Below the pieces are notes generated by a model. It saw nothing but the letters and a program-made list of their open reading frames with translations, had not been told where the DNA came from and did no database searches. Shown one piece after another: positions 24,346 to 32,264 of a DNA stretch of 64,000 nucleotides. The DNA comes from Oscillospiraceae bacterium. Lineage in GTDB: Bacteria > Bacillota > Clostridia > Oscillospirales > Ruminococcaceae. The translations under genes were made by a program, and so were the position numbers. The DNA is taken from contig JAETSQ010000001.1 of the NCBI GenBank assembly GCA_021769525.1, positions 62,001-126,000 of the forward strand. The letters are read 5' to 3'. Numbering within the stretch: position 1 is the stretch's first letter; every line of letters begins with the position of its first letter.

Positions 24346-25569
24346 ATGGATGTTTTGGAGCGCTTTTTGCACTATGTTTCCTTTGATACCCAGTCCAGCG
24401 AGGAAAGCGGGACCACCCCCAGCACCCAGAAGCAGAAGCTGCTGGGACAGGCCCTGGCGGATGAGCTGAGGGGCCTGGGCCTGGCGGACGCCCGGATGGA
24501 CAGCCACGGCTATGTGTACGCCCATCTGCCTGCCACCCCCGGCCGGGAGGGGGAGCCCTGCCTGGGGCTCATCGCCCATATGGATACCTCTCCCAGCGCC
24601 TCCGGCAAGGATGTGAAGCCCCAGGTGCTGCGGTATGAGGGGGGAGACCTTGTGCTGAACCGGGAGAAGGGCATCGTGACGGAGCTTTGCCGTTTTCCCA
24701 TGCTGGCAAAGTACACCGGCCAGGAGCTGGTGGTCACCGACGGCACCACCCTCCTGGGTGCGGACGACAAGGCAGGGATCGCGGAGATCGTCACCGCGGT
24801 GGAGTACCTGCTGGCCCACCCGGAGAGGGAACACGGCCCCATCGCCATCGGCTTTACCCCGGATGAGGAGATCGGGGACGGGGCGGATCTCTTTGACCTT
24901 TCCGCCTTTGGCGCAGCCGCCGCCTACACGGTGGACGGGGGCGAGCTGGGGGATCTGAACTACGAGAACTTCAACGCCGCCGATGCCCGTGTCACCGTCC
25001 ATGGACTCAGCGTCCACCCTGGCACCGCCAAGGATACCATGAAGAACGCCGCCTTCATCGCCTGCCAACTGGTGGGGATGCTGCCCCCCGCCGAGGCGCC
25101 GGAGCACACCCAGGACCGGGAGGGCTTCTACCATCTCTGCGACCTGGCGGGGGATGTCACCGAGGCCCGGCTTTCCGTCATCATCCGGGACCATGACAAG
25201 GAGAAATTCCAGGCCCGCAAGGACCTGATGAAAAACGCCGTGGAGTTCCTCAACGCCCGGTACGGGGCGGGGACGGTGGAGCTGGAGCTGACCGACAGCT
25301 ACTACAATATGCGGGAGCCCCTCCGGGACCACATGGAGCTGGTGGAAAACGCCCGCGCCGCCATGCAGAAGGCGGGGGTGACCCCGGTGGAGGAACCCAT
25401 CCGGGGCGGCACCGACGGGGCGCGCCTCACCTTTATGGGGCTGCCCTGCCCCAACCTTTCTACCGGCGGCTTCAACTTCCACGGCGTCCACGAGGCCATT
25501 CCGGTGCCCGCCATGGAGAAGATGGTGGAGGTGCTGCTGAACCTGGCAGCGCCGGAGCGGCGGGGATAA
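24346..25569 (+). CDS. pepT: Peptidase T (tripeptide aminopeptidase)
   Basis: A 407-aa cytosolic M20B zinc aminopeptidase that removes the N-terminal residue of tripeptides. Visible motifs are IAHMDTSPSASGKDVKP (zinc His and Asp), TLLGADDKAGIAEIV (bridging Asp), FTPDEEIGDGA (catalytic Glu) and the C-terminal FNFHGVHEAIPV (zinc His). ATG 24346 matches the family start MDVLERFLHYVSFDTQS and has AGGAG upstream; the ATG at 24325 adds seven residues. It follows the kinase by 26 bases. A CCCGGCGG/CCGCCGGG hairpin follows the gene. Confidence 0.96.
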   Translation: MDVLERFLHYVSFDTQSSEESGTTPSTQKQKLLGQALADELRGLGLADARMDSHGYVYAHLPATPGREGEPCLGLIAHMDTSPSASGKDVKPQVLRYEGGDLVLNREKGIVTELCRFPMLAKYTGQELVVTDGTTLLGADDKAGIAEIVTAVEYLLAHPEREHGPIAIGFTPDEEIGDGADLFDLSAFGAAAAYTVDGGELGDLNYENFNAADARVTVHGLSVHPGTAKDTMKNAAFIACQLVGMLPPAEAPEHTQDREGFYHLCDLAGDVTEARLSVIIRDHDKEKFQARKDLMKNAVEFLNARYGAGTVELELTDSYYNMREPLRDHMELVENARAAMQKAGVTPVEEPIRGGTDGARLTFMGLPCPNLSTGGFNFHGVHEAIPVPAMEKMVEVLLNLAAPERRG

Positions 25570-25624
25570 GCCCCGCTGCCTCACCCTGCCCCTCCCGCAG
25601 GCCCGGCGGTTTCCGCCGGGACCC

Positions 25625-25653
25625 TTGTTTCCGGCGGGAAAATGGGTTATACT
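25625..25653 (+). promoter_or_regulatory. Sigma-A promoter before the 141-aa hypothetical gene
   Basis: TTGTTT (25625-25630), 17-base spacer, TATACT (25648-25653). It leaves a leader of about 165 bases before the start codon at 25824. Confidence 0.65.
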
Positions 25654-25823
25654 ATACAAAGGAATTTTTTGGCCGCGGGCCGAGGAGAGTGCCGCAATGA
25701 ACGCTTTGCCTACGATGCCCCACTGACAGGACAGCATCGCTTTGCGAAACCAGGAGCTTGTCCATAGATCATCTGCGCACATCCGATCCGTGGATAAGCT
25801 CTAAAAGAAACGAGGAGAAAAGG

Positions 25824-26249
25824 ATGAAGATCTACGAGATTCGGGAGGTCCCCCGGTATCTGCGCCGGAGGGCGCGGATGCCCGTTGCCCGGTTTGAGCT
25901 GGTGAGCTCCCTGGATGAGGAGCTGCTTTCCGTCGCCCTGGACGATGTGGTGCTGCTGGACCCGGAGGACACCATGGAGGAGGTAAAGGAGCGGGCCGCC
26001 CAGATCGCCCGGTTCCGGGAGAAGGGCCTTCTCACCACCCGGTACGACATCCACTACGCCGACGGGGACCTGATGGCCCTCTACGAGAACAGCAACCTCT
26101 TCAACGAGCTGTGGGTCCTCTCCCAGCAGGGGAGGGGGAAAGAGGGTTTCCTCTTCGACCACGCCCAGGTGCGGATGGGCCTCATCGTCCTGACCCCCAA
26201 GGGCCGGGACCTCTTCGGTGTCCCGGAGCCGGGGGCCATCCCGTTCTAA
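25824..26249 (+). CDS. Conserved hypothetical protein
   Basis: A 141-aa soluble protein, basic at the N-terminus (MKIYEIREVPRYLRRRARMPVARFEL) with an acidic middle (LDDVVLLDPEDTMEEVKERAAQIA). No signal peptide or membrane helix. I do not recognise the family. ATG 25824 follows GAGGAGAAAAGG. Its stop is one base before the inverted repeat at 26250, so the repeat supplies its 3' untranslated region. Confidence 0.7.
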   Translation: MKIYEIREVPRYLRRRARMPVARFELVSSLDEELLSVALDDVVLLDPEDTMEEVKERAAQIARFREKGLLTTRYDIHYADGDLMALYENSNLFNELWVLSQQGRGKEGFLFDHAQVRMGLIVLTPKGRDLFGVPEPGAIPF

Positions 26250-26410
26250 GAGCCTGTTTAGGATCTCCAAGTGCGGCGGCTGGCGAGGGATTTTCTTTCC
26301 AGGCGCAGGCAAATTTTTGCCGAAATACTTGCTGTATTTCAAAAAAATTTGACAAAGCATGGGGAGAAAAGACCCGTCAGACGTTGTGCGGGGAGATTCT
26401 GAATAGGCTC
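26250..26410. repeat. 161-bp copy of the dispersed inverted repeat
   Basis: The termini GAGCCTGTTTAGGATCTCC (26250-26268) and GGAGATTCTGAATAGGCTC (26392-26410) match inversely at 16 of 19 positions. The core is GAAATACTTGCTGTATTTC (26322-26340). The last bases continue as AGGCTC-TAA-GAGCCT followed by CC and six T, forming a short terminator before prfC. Confidence 0.88.
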
Positions 26411-26427
26411 TAAGAGCCTCCTTTTTT
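26405..26427 (+). terminator. Short terminator made by the repeat end
   Basis: AGGCTC (26405-26410), loop TAA, GAGCCT and then a C/T-rich tail with six T. The stem is only 6 bp, so efficiency may be modest. Confidence 0.5.
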
Positions 26428-26480
26428 CCGGAACGATATGAGCGGGGGCGTCCGGCCCCTTTTTTTGGAGGTATACGCAT

Positions 26481-28085
26481 TTGGCTGACTTAAAACAAGA
26501 AATACAGCGGCGGAGGACCTTCGCCATCATCTCCCACCCCGATGCGGGCAAGACCACCCTCACCGAAAAGTTCCTGCTCTACGGCGGGGCCATCGCCCTG
26601 GCCGGCTCGGTGAAGGGCAAGAAGGCCGCCCGCCACGCCGTCTCCGACTGGATGGAGATCGAAAAGCAGCGGGGCATCTCGGTGACCTCCTCCGCCATGC
26701 AGTTTGATTACAATGGCTTTTGCATCAACATCCTGGATACCCCCGGCCACCAGGATTTTTCGGAGGACACCTACCGCACCCTGATGGCGGCGGATTCCGC
26801 CGTCATGGTCATCGACGCCGCCAAGGGGGTGGAGCCCCAGACGAGAAAGCTCTTCAAGGTCTGCGTCATGCGGGACATCCCCATCTTCACCTTCATCAAC
26901 AAGATGGACCGGGAGGCGAGAAACCCCTTTGACCTGATGGAGGAGATCGAGCAGGAGCTGGGCATCGGCACCTATCCGGTCAATTGGCCCATCGGCTGCG
27001 GCAAGGAGTTCAAGGGGGTGTACGACCGGGGCAGGCGGGAGATCATCTCCTTTGAGGACAGCGGCATGGCCAGCAACGCCCAGAAGGTCCGGGCCACCGA
27101 GATCCCCCTGGGGGACCCCCGGCTGGACCGGGTGCTGGGGGAGGAGCTCCACCGCACCCTGGCGGACGACATCGAGCTTTTAGACGGGGCCAGCTACGAG
27201 TTTGACCTGGAAAAGGTCCGCCACGGAAAGCTCTCGCCGGTCTTCTTCGGCTCGGCGCTGACGAACTTCGGGGTGGAGCCCTTCCTGGAGGAGTTTTTGC
27301 GGATGACCACCCCGCCCCTGGCGCGCCGGTCCGATCAGGGGGAGATCGACCCCTTCTCCCCGGATTTTTCCGCCTTCGTCTTCAAGATCCAGGCCAACAT
27401 GAACAAGGCCCACCGGGACCGCATCGCCTTTATCCGCATCTGCTCCGGGCGGTTTGAAAAGGGGATGGAGGTATATCACGTCCAGGGGGGCAAGAAGGTG
27501 AAGCTGGCCCAGCCCCAGCAGCTCATGGCCCAGGAGCGGGAGATGGTGGAGGAGGCCTACGCCGGGGACATCATCGGCCTCTTTGACCCCGGCATCTTCT
27601 CCATCGGGGACACCCTCTGCGGGGGGAGCGGGCGCTTCCGGTTCGGGGGCATCCCCACCTTTGCCCCGGAGCACTTTGCGCGGGTGCGCCAGGTGGACAC
27701 CCTCAAGCGCAAGCAGTTCGTCAAGGGCATCACCCAGATCGCCCAGGAGGGCGCCATCCAGATGTTCCACGAGCCGGATTCCGGCATGGAGGAGATCATC
27801 GTGGGGGTGGTGGGGGTCCTCCAGTTCGAGGTGCTGGAGTACCGCCTGCAAAACGAGTACAACGTGGAGATCCGCCGGGAGGACCTGCCCTACCAGTACC
27901 TGCGGTGGATCGAAAACGACGAGGAGGACTTTGACCCCAAGAAGCTGATCCTCTCCTCCGATACCAAGATCGTCCAGGACTTCCGGGACCGGAAGCTCCT
28001 GCTCTTCACCAGCGGGTGGAACATCACCTGGGCCACCGACAAGAACCCCGGCCTGCGCCTGGCGGATTTCAGCGCGGCGGAATAA
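26481..28085 (+). CDS. prfC: Peptide chain release factor 3
   Basis: A 534-aa translational GTPase that recycles RF1/RF2 from the ribosome. The G1 motif is HPDAGKTTLTEK, the switch region is EKQRGISVTSSAMQF, G3 is DTPGHQDF and G4 is NKMDR, all RF3-like. It lacks domain IV, as RF3 does, and ends in the usual domain III region. The start is TTG 26481 with GGAGG nine bases upstream; the frame reads ADLKQEIQRRRTFAIISHPDAGKT, as in other RF3 proteins. A GGGG/CCCC hairpin and T7 run end just before the ribosome binding site. Confidence 0.95.
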   Translation: MADLKQEIQRRRTFAIISHPDAGKTTLTEKFLLYGGAIALAGSVKGKKAARHAVSDWMEIEKQRGISVTSSAMQFDYNGFCINILDTPGHQDFSEDTYRTLMAADSAVMVIDAAKGVEPQTRKLFKVCVMRDIPIFTFINKMDREARNPFDLMEEIEQELGIGTYPVNWPIGCGKEFKGVYDRGRREIISFEDSGMASNAQKVRATEIPLGDPRLDRVLGEELHRTLADDIELLDGASYEFDLEKVRHGKLSPVFFGSALTNFGVEPFLEEFLRMTTPPLARRSDQGEIDPFSPDFSAFVFKIQANMNKAHRDRIAFIRICSGRFEKGMEVYHVQGGKKVKLAQPQQLMAQEREMVEEAYAGDIIGLFDPGIFSIGDTLCGGSGRFRFGGIPTFAPEHFARVRQVDTLKRKQFVKGITQIAQEGAIQMFHEPDSGMEEIIVGVVGVLQFEVLEYRLQNEYNVEIRREDLPYQYLRWIENDEEDFDPKKLILSSDTKIVQDFRDRKLLLFTSGWNITWATDKNPGLRLADFSAAE

Positions 28086-28092
28086 GTATAGG

Positions 28093-28127
28093 CGGGCTCC
28101 GTTTTGGGGTCCGTCTTTTCTCTTTTT
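28093..28127 (+). terminator. Terminator after prfC
   Basis: GGGCTCC and GGGGTCC pair with two G-U pairs around GTTTT, followed by a T-rich tail (CTTTTCTCTTTTT). Confidence 0.6.
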
Positions 28128-28130
28128 CCC

Positions 28131-28159
28131 TTGCGGAAAAGGGCGAAAGCTGGTATCAT
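28131..28159 (+). promoter_or_regulatory. Sigma-A promoter of the 166-aa membrane protein gene
   Basis: TTGCGG (28131-28136), 17-base spacer, TATCAT (28154-28159). Confidence 0.6.
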
Positions 28160-28242
28160 TAAGAAAAAACCGGGAGCCTCCGAAAAGGGCTGTGCCCTCC
28201 CCGCGCCGGTCTGCGGAGAGGCTTCTGAAAAGGAGGATGTTT

Positions 28243-28743
28243 ATGACAGCGGAAGAAACTTTGGCGGTCCGGGAGGTCCTGCCGGCTGTCCCCAAGGAAG
28301 AACCCGTCCCCGCCCCGGCGGGAGAGGCCCGTCTGGAGGCGGCGCTGCGCCGCCTGGAGGAGCAGTCCGCCCTGCAAACCGCCCTGGCGAAGAAGAGGCT
28401 CCTCTACGCCCGCCTTTCGGCCGCGTTCCTGGCGGTCACCGCCATCGCCGTTGTCTGGATGGTGGGGCAGGTGATCCCCCAGGTGGAGCGCACCCTGAAC
28501 ATCGCCAACACCACCATGCAGGACGTGGACCTGGTGATGGAGCAGCTGGCATTCGCGGACATCCCCGGCGTCCTGGAGAACCTGGACCAGACCCTCTCGG
28601 AGGGGCGGGAGAGCATCGCCGACGCCTCCGACGCCCTCCAGCAGGTCTCCAGCATCGATTTTGCAAGCCTCAACAAGGCCATCCAGGACCTCCAGGGGGT
28701 CCTGGAAAATCCCCTGGGCAGCTTGGTGGGATGGGGAAGATAG
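28243..28743 (+). CDS. Membrane protein with periplasm-side coiled coil
   Basis: A 166-aa protein: about 55 cytosolic residues rich in Ala, Glu and Pro, one membrane helix (LSAAFLAVTAIAVVWMVGQVI, about residues 63-83) and an external helical tail with heptad-like repeats (NIANTTMQDVDLVMEQL..LENLDQTLSEGRESIADASDALQQV). The tail resembles the helical parts of chemoreceptors or DUF948-type proteins, but no known domain is recognisable. ATG 28243 follows AAAGGAGG; ATG 28237 is closer to the site. It has its own promoter. Confidence 0.75.
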   Translation: MTAEETLAVREVLPAVPKEEPVPAPAGEARLEAALRRLEEQSALQTALAKKRLLYARLSAAFLAVTAIAVVWMVGQVIPQVERTLNIANTTMQDVDLVMEQLAFADIPGVLENLDQTLSEGRESIADASDALQQVSSIDFASLNKAIQDLQGVLENPLGSLVGWGR

Positions 28744-29099
28744 CGTGGTTTAGCCAATCTGGGGCGTTGCCCCAGCCCCCACTTCTTTTTTCTCACTCGT
28801 GAGAAAAAAGAAGCAAAAAAGAACGACCGGCGTGCCGCCGGTGTCTCGCCCTACACGGACCGGGGCCTCTGCCCCGGTCCTTACCTTTGCGCAAGGCGTA
28901 AATGAGTGCCTGGAGTCTTAGTCCTCGTATCTCCTATCGGTGACATTAGCCGCTTTTCTTTTTGCTTCTTTTTCTTTTCTCGTGAAAAGAAAAAGAAGGC
29001 AGGGCTCTGCCGCCGCAGCGGCGTTTCGGAGCGCAACCGAGCGAAGCAAGGCTCTTAGCGCGGAGATGGCGGCAGCCCAGATTGGTCAAAACAACGCAG
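28744..29099. other. Intergenic region with two polypyrimidine palindromes and GC hairpins
   Basis: No gene is visible in these 356 bases. Two nearly perfect palindromes made of pyrimidine then purine tracts lie at 28782-28813 (15-bp stem, TC loop) and 28965-28998 (15-bp stem, TCGT loop). Between them is a stem GGACCGGGGC/GCCCCGGTCC at about 28856-28879. The convergent flanking genes need terminators, and the palindromes could serve in both directions. Confidence 0.6.
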
Positions 29100-30464
29100 T
29101 CAAGCGTTTTTCAGCCTCTCCCCTATCACCGCCATCCGCTGGGGCGTGAGGGGCAGCCCGGTGAGCCGCACCTCCGCCAGGCGGTCCTCCCACAGCAGGA
29201 GATACCGGTCGTCCGCCTCGCCCCGGCGGTACATCCGGAAGGCCTCCTTCGCTCCCCAGGGGCCGGCGTCGGCGGGGCGGTACGCCGTCTCAAAGAGCGG
29301 GTCCTCCTTCTCCATGGACCTCCGGCAGAGGCCGTAGAGGAAGGGCGCTTTTACCTCCACGACGGTGTAGTCCAGCTCCGGGTGGCCGGGTCCCTCCCCC
29401 AGGAGGGTATCCTGGCTGTACCGGGTGCGGGCCAGGAGGAAGGTCTCCTCCCTCCGCGCCTCGGTGGAGTACCGCACATCGCCGGGCTCGGTGAGGTCCG
29501 CCACCGTCAGGGGGAGGGGGTCGTGGTAGACCGAAAAGGTATGCCCCGAAAATTCATAGGTCTCCGCCGGCGACCGCTCCCGCCACAGGTCCCCCCGGAT
29601 GATGGCCGCCGTCATCCCGCTGGTAGCCAGGAGGGTGAGCCCCACCGCCGCCCCCATCGTTCCCAGGCGGGTGGCCCACCGGGGGGAGCCCCGGCGCTTC
29701 ATGACATCCCGGACCCGGCTGGTGAGGAAGAGGATGACGCCGTAAAGGGCGCACCACCCCAGCAGTATCCCCAGGCGGGACCGGGAGCCGATACCGGAAA
29801 AAAGGAGCAGCAGGACCGCGCCCCCCAGCAGCAGGGCGCTGAGCAGCCGGTTGGTGCGGATGGGGAGGAACACCCCGTCCTCCGCCGCCCGGACCGCTTT
29901 GTGGTGCCACCGGAAGTAGAACCCCACCTCGTGCAGGGTGGCCAGGAGGAGCAGCAGCCACATGGGCAGCATGAGCAGGGAAGAGGAGCTGACCAGATAC
30001 CCCACCGGGTCCCGCCGGAACTGGAGGAACTGGAAAAAGATCTGCCAGAGGATCACCGCCGCCAATAGCAGGTGGCCGGGGAGCATCGCCCGCTTCATGG
30101 AGCGGTGGATGGTCTCCACCTGGGTCACCGGGTCGGTCTCGATGGGGACCGGGTCCTCCGCGCCGCTTATAAAGATCTGCATCTGCCCCCAGCGGGCCAG
30201 AAGGCGCCAGCCGTCCTGGGCGCAGAACTCCTCCATGGTCAGCTCCCCCTGGGAGGGGCCGGGGTCAAAGGCGGAGGCGCTGGGAAAGTAGGTGACGGCG
30301 GCGTGGAGCCGCCGGGCCGGGGCCCGCCGGTAGGTCCAGAGGAAGTTGCCCGGCTTTTCCAGCAGCCACCCCTTGGCGGCCATCTCCTCCACCCGCCCCT
30401 GGATAGCGGTGTGGTCGTAAAAGGCAAAAAATTCCGGACGGTAAAGACGGTCTTTCACGCTCAT
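29100..30464 (-). CDS. DUF2812 membrane protein
   Basis: A 454-aa protein. Residues 1-110 form a DUF2812-like domain (FFAFYDHTAIQGRVEEMAAKGWLLEKPGNFLWTYRRAPARRLHAAVTYFP), followed by about six membrane helices between residues 125 and 300 and a C-terminal soluble part that may lie outside. The ATG at 30464 overlaps the PadR stop (TGATG), so translation is coupled. PadR-DUF2812 pairs are common in Firmicutes, where the PadR protein represses the membrane protein gene. The function of the membrane protein is unknown. Confidence 0.88.
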   Translation of the reverse strand: MSVKDRLYRPEFFAFYDHTAIQGRVEEMAAKGWLLEKPGNFLWTYRRAPARRLHAAVTYFPSASAFDPGPSQGELTMEEFCAQDGWRLLARWGQMQIFISGAEDPVPIETDPVTQVETIHRSMKRAMLPGHLLLAAVILWQIFFQFLQFRRDPVGYLVSSSSLLMLPMWLLLLLATLHEVGFYFRWHHKAVRAAEDGVFLPIRTNRLLSALLLGGAVLLLLFSGIGSRSRLGILLGWCALYGVILFLTSRVRDVMKRRGSPRWATRLGTMGAAVGLTLLATSGMTAAIIRGDLWRERSPAETYEFSGHTFSVYHDPLPLTVADLTEPGDVRYSTEARREETFLLARTRYSQDTLLGEGPGHPELDYTVVEVKAPFLYGLCRRSMEKEDPLFETAYRPADAGPWGAKEAFRMYRRGEADDRYLLLWEDRLAEVRLTGLPLTPQRMAVIGERLKNA

Positions 30465-30778
30465 CACTCCTTTCCAAACACCCGGCGGTAATCCTCCGCC
30501 TGGGCCAGGATGCGCCGGTACTCCTGCTCCAGCAGCGCCCGCCCCTCCGGGGTGAGGATGTAGCTGCGCCGCCGCCCCTCCGCCCTGGTCTCCCGGATGA
30601 GCCCCGCCGCCAGGAACTGGTCCAGCAGGTGGTAGAGGGTGCCGGAGCCCACCCGCACCGCACCCCCGGTGAGGGCAGCCGCCTTGTCCATGATGTCGAT
30701 GCCGCAGCACTCCTCCCCCAGGCAGAGGAGGATGTAGTACATCTGTTGGGTGAGGGTCTTGAACTTTTCCCTGGGCAC
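30464..30778 (-). CDS. PadR-family transcriptional regulator
   Basis: A 104-aa winged-helix repressor: LTQQMYYILLCLGEECCGIDIMDKAAALTGGAVRVGSGTLYHLLDQFLAAGLIRETRAEGRRRSYILTPEGRALLEQEYRR. The GSGTLYHLLDQL-like helix is the PadR hallmark. The start GTG 30778 follows a GGGGGG-type site; the longer frame runs through the operator and is not credible. It lies upstream of and overlaps the DUF2812 gene. Identical 15-bp sequences flank its promoter elements. Confidence 0.9.
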   Translation of the reverse strand: MPREKFKTLTQQMYYILLCLGEECCGIDIMDKAAALTGGAVRVGSGTLYHLLDQFLAAGLIRETRAEGRRRSYILTPEGRALLEQEYRRILAQAEDYRRVFGKE

Positions 30779-30794
30779 AGGCAGCCCCCCTATC

Positions 30795-30846
30795 TCGAAT
30801 ATCGATATTACATCACCAGTATAATATCGAATATCGATATTGTCAA
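30795..30846 (-). promoter_or_regulatory. PadR operon promoter with duplicated operator
   Basis: Minus-strand TTGACA (30846-30841), 17-base spacer and TATACT (30823-30818). TCGAATATCGATATT occurs twice (30795-30809 and 30827-30841), once downstream of the -10 and once over the spacer. Each contains the palindrome ATATCGATAT. They are the likely operator of the adjacent repressor. Confidence 0.8.
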
Positions 30847-30904
30847 GAGAGCTTCCCCATCTTTCCACAATTTTTTTAGCCCTCCGGCCGGGCCGCATAA
30901 AACA

Positions 30905-30945
30905 AGCCCCCGCAAGACTATAATCTCTATAGCGCGGGGGCTTTT
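30905..30945. terminator. Hairpin between padR operon and the exchanger gene
   Basis: AGCCCCCGC (30905-30913) pairs with GCGGGGGCT (30934-30942) around a 20-base AT-rich loop and is followed by T's. The loop contains a TATAAT at about 30919. It may be a leader terminator of the exchanger gene or a structural boundary. Confidence 0.45.
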
Positions 30946-30975
30946 CCCCTGCCGGCTATGGGAAGGGGGAGTATC

Positions 30976-31902
30976 ATGACCAGGGTGATCCTGCTGTTTT
31001 TGCTGGGCCTGGCCCTGATGGTAAAGGGCGGGGACAGCTTTGTGGAGGGGGCGGAGTGGATGGCCAGGGTCACCGGCATCCCCCCCTTTGTGGTGGCGGC
31101 CACGGTGGTGAGTTTGGGCACCACCATGCCGGAACTGCTGGTCTCCGCCATGGCGGCGGCCCAGGGCTCCGGGGGGATGGCCCTGGGGAACGCGGTGGGA
31201 TCGGTGTCCTGCAATACCGGCCTCATCCTGGGCATCTCCCTGCTCTTCCTCCCTGGCCGGGTGGACCTGCGCTCCCTCCGGGAAAAGGGGGCGCTGCTGA
31301 TCCTCGCCCTCTTCGCCATGCTGGCCTTCGGCATCGACCGGCGGCTCACCTGGGGGGAGGGGTGCTTCCTGCTGGTGCTGCTGGCAGTCTTCCTGAAAAA
31401 CGACATGGACACCGCCCGCCGCTCCCCCTTCCCCCAGGAGGAGGGGGCGGAGCGCAGTCCCCACGCGGCGGCGGTCTACATCGGCAAGTTCCTCCTGGGG
31501 GCGGTGGGGCTGGCGGCCGGGGCCCGGCTGCTGGTGGATAACGGCTGTGTCCTGGCCCGGCTGCTGGGGATGCCGGAGGCGGTGATCGCCCTCACCCTGG
31601 TGGCCCTGGGCACCAGCCTGCCGGAGCTTGTCACCACCATCACCGCCCTGGCGCGGGGGCAGTCCTCCCTTTCGGTGGGGAATATCATCGGCGCCAACTT
31701 CCTGGACCTCACCCTGGTCCCCGCCGTCAGCTCCTTTGCCGGGGGCGGCGTCCTGCCCATGGACCACCCCCTGGACCTGCTGATGGCCCTGCTGCTGCTG
31801 ACAGTGACCCTCCTGCCCTCGGTCCGGAAAGGGCGCTTCCGCCGCTGGCAGGGGGCGGCCCTTTTGGGGCTGTATGGGGGGTATATCGCGCTGCTGTTTT
31901 GA
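30976..31902 (+). CDS. CaCA-family sodium/calcium (cation) exchanger
   Basis: A 308-aa membrane antiporter with two inverted halves of about five helices each. The two alpha repeats are visible: VAATVVSLGTTMPELLVSAMAAAQGSGGMALGNAVGS (helices 2-3) and IALTLVALGTSLPELVTTITALARGQSSLSVGNIIGANFLDLTLV. These carry the G(T/S)S(L/M)PE and GN(A/I)(I/V)G(S/A)N ion-binding motifs of YrbG-like proteins. ATG 30976 follows GGGGGAG. It probably exports Ca2+ or another divalent ion against Na+ or H+. Confidence 0.93.
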   Translation: MTRVILLFLLGLALMVKGGDSFVEGAEWMARVTGIPPFVVAATVVSLGTTMPELLVSAMAAAQGSGGMALGNAVGSVSCNTGLILGISLLFLPGRVDLRSLREKGALLILALFAMLAFGIDRRLTWGEGCFLLVLLAVFLKNDMDTARRSPFPQEEGAERSPHAAAVYIGKFLLGAVGLAAGARLLVDNGCVLARLLGMPEAVIALTLVALGTSLPELVTTITALARGQSSLSVGNIIGANFLDLTLVPAVSSFAGGGVLPMDHPLDLLMALLLLTVTLLPSVRKGRFRRWQGAALLGLYGGYIALLF

Positions 31903-31972
31903 CGCTCGCCGCATAGCCGGGCCTCTTCCTGGGCAGACTCCTGGTAAAACAAATGCCAAGGAGGATCATCCC

Positions 31973-32257
31973 ATGGAAGACAAGACCATCCTGCACAACC
32001 AGACCCCCAAGCTGGGGGAAGGCAGCAGCCTCCCCTACCGCCGGCTGGACCTGGAGCTGCCCCAGGGGCTGGCGGCATCTCTGGCCCTGGACCCCAAGGC
32101 CGCAGCCTTCTTCGGGGACCTGGACACCCCCACGCGGGGGCAGATCATCTCCTACATCCGCAGCACCGACACCGGGGAGGAGGCCAAGGCCCGCACCCGG
32201 CAGGCGGTGGAGGGCCTGGGGAAGGGCGTGCTGGACTTCCTCTCCAACGGCGGCTGA
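31973..32257 (+). CDS. YdeI/OmpD-associated-like small protein
   Basis: A 94-aa soluble protein: LELPQGLAASLALDPKAAAFFGDLDTPTRGQIISYIRSTDTGEEAKARTRQAVEGLGKGVLDFL. This is the helical C-terminal domain of the YdeI/OmpD-associated (bacteriocin-protection) family, here as a stand-alone domain. ATG 31973 follows AAGGAGG. It converges on yitT, whose stop is 7 bases away, so a shared terminator is unlikely to fit between them. The molecular role is not established. Confidence 0.75.
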   Translation: MEDKTILHNQTPKLGEGSSLPYRRLDLELPQGLAASLALDPKAAAFFGDLDTPTRGQIISYIRSTDTGEEAKARTRQAVEGLGKGVLDFLSNGG

Positions 32258-32264
32258 GGGCCCC

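Noticed and set aside
30905..30945. Manganese (yybP-ykoY) riboswitch before the CaCA exchanger
   Set aside because: The stem is long and simple, and the conserved internal loops of that riboswitch are not present.
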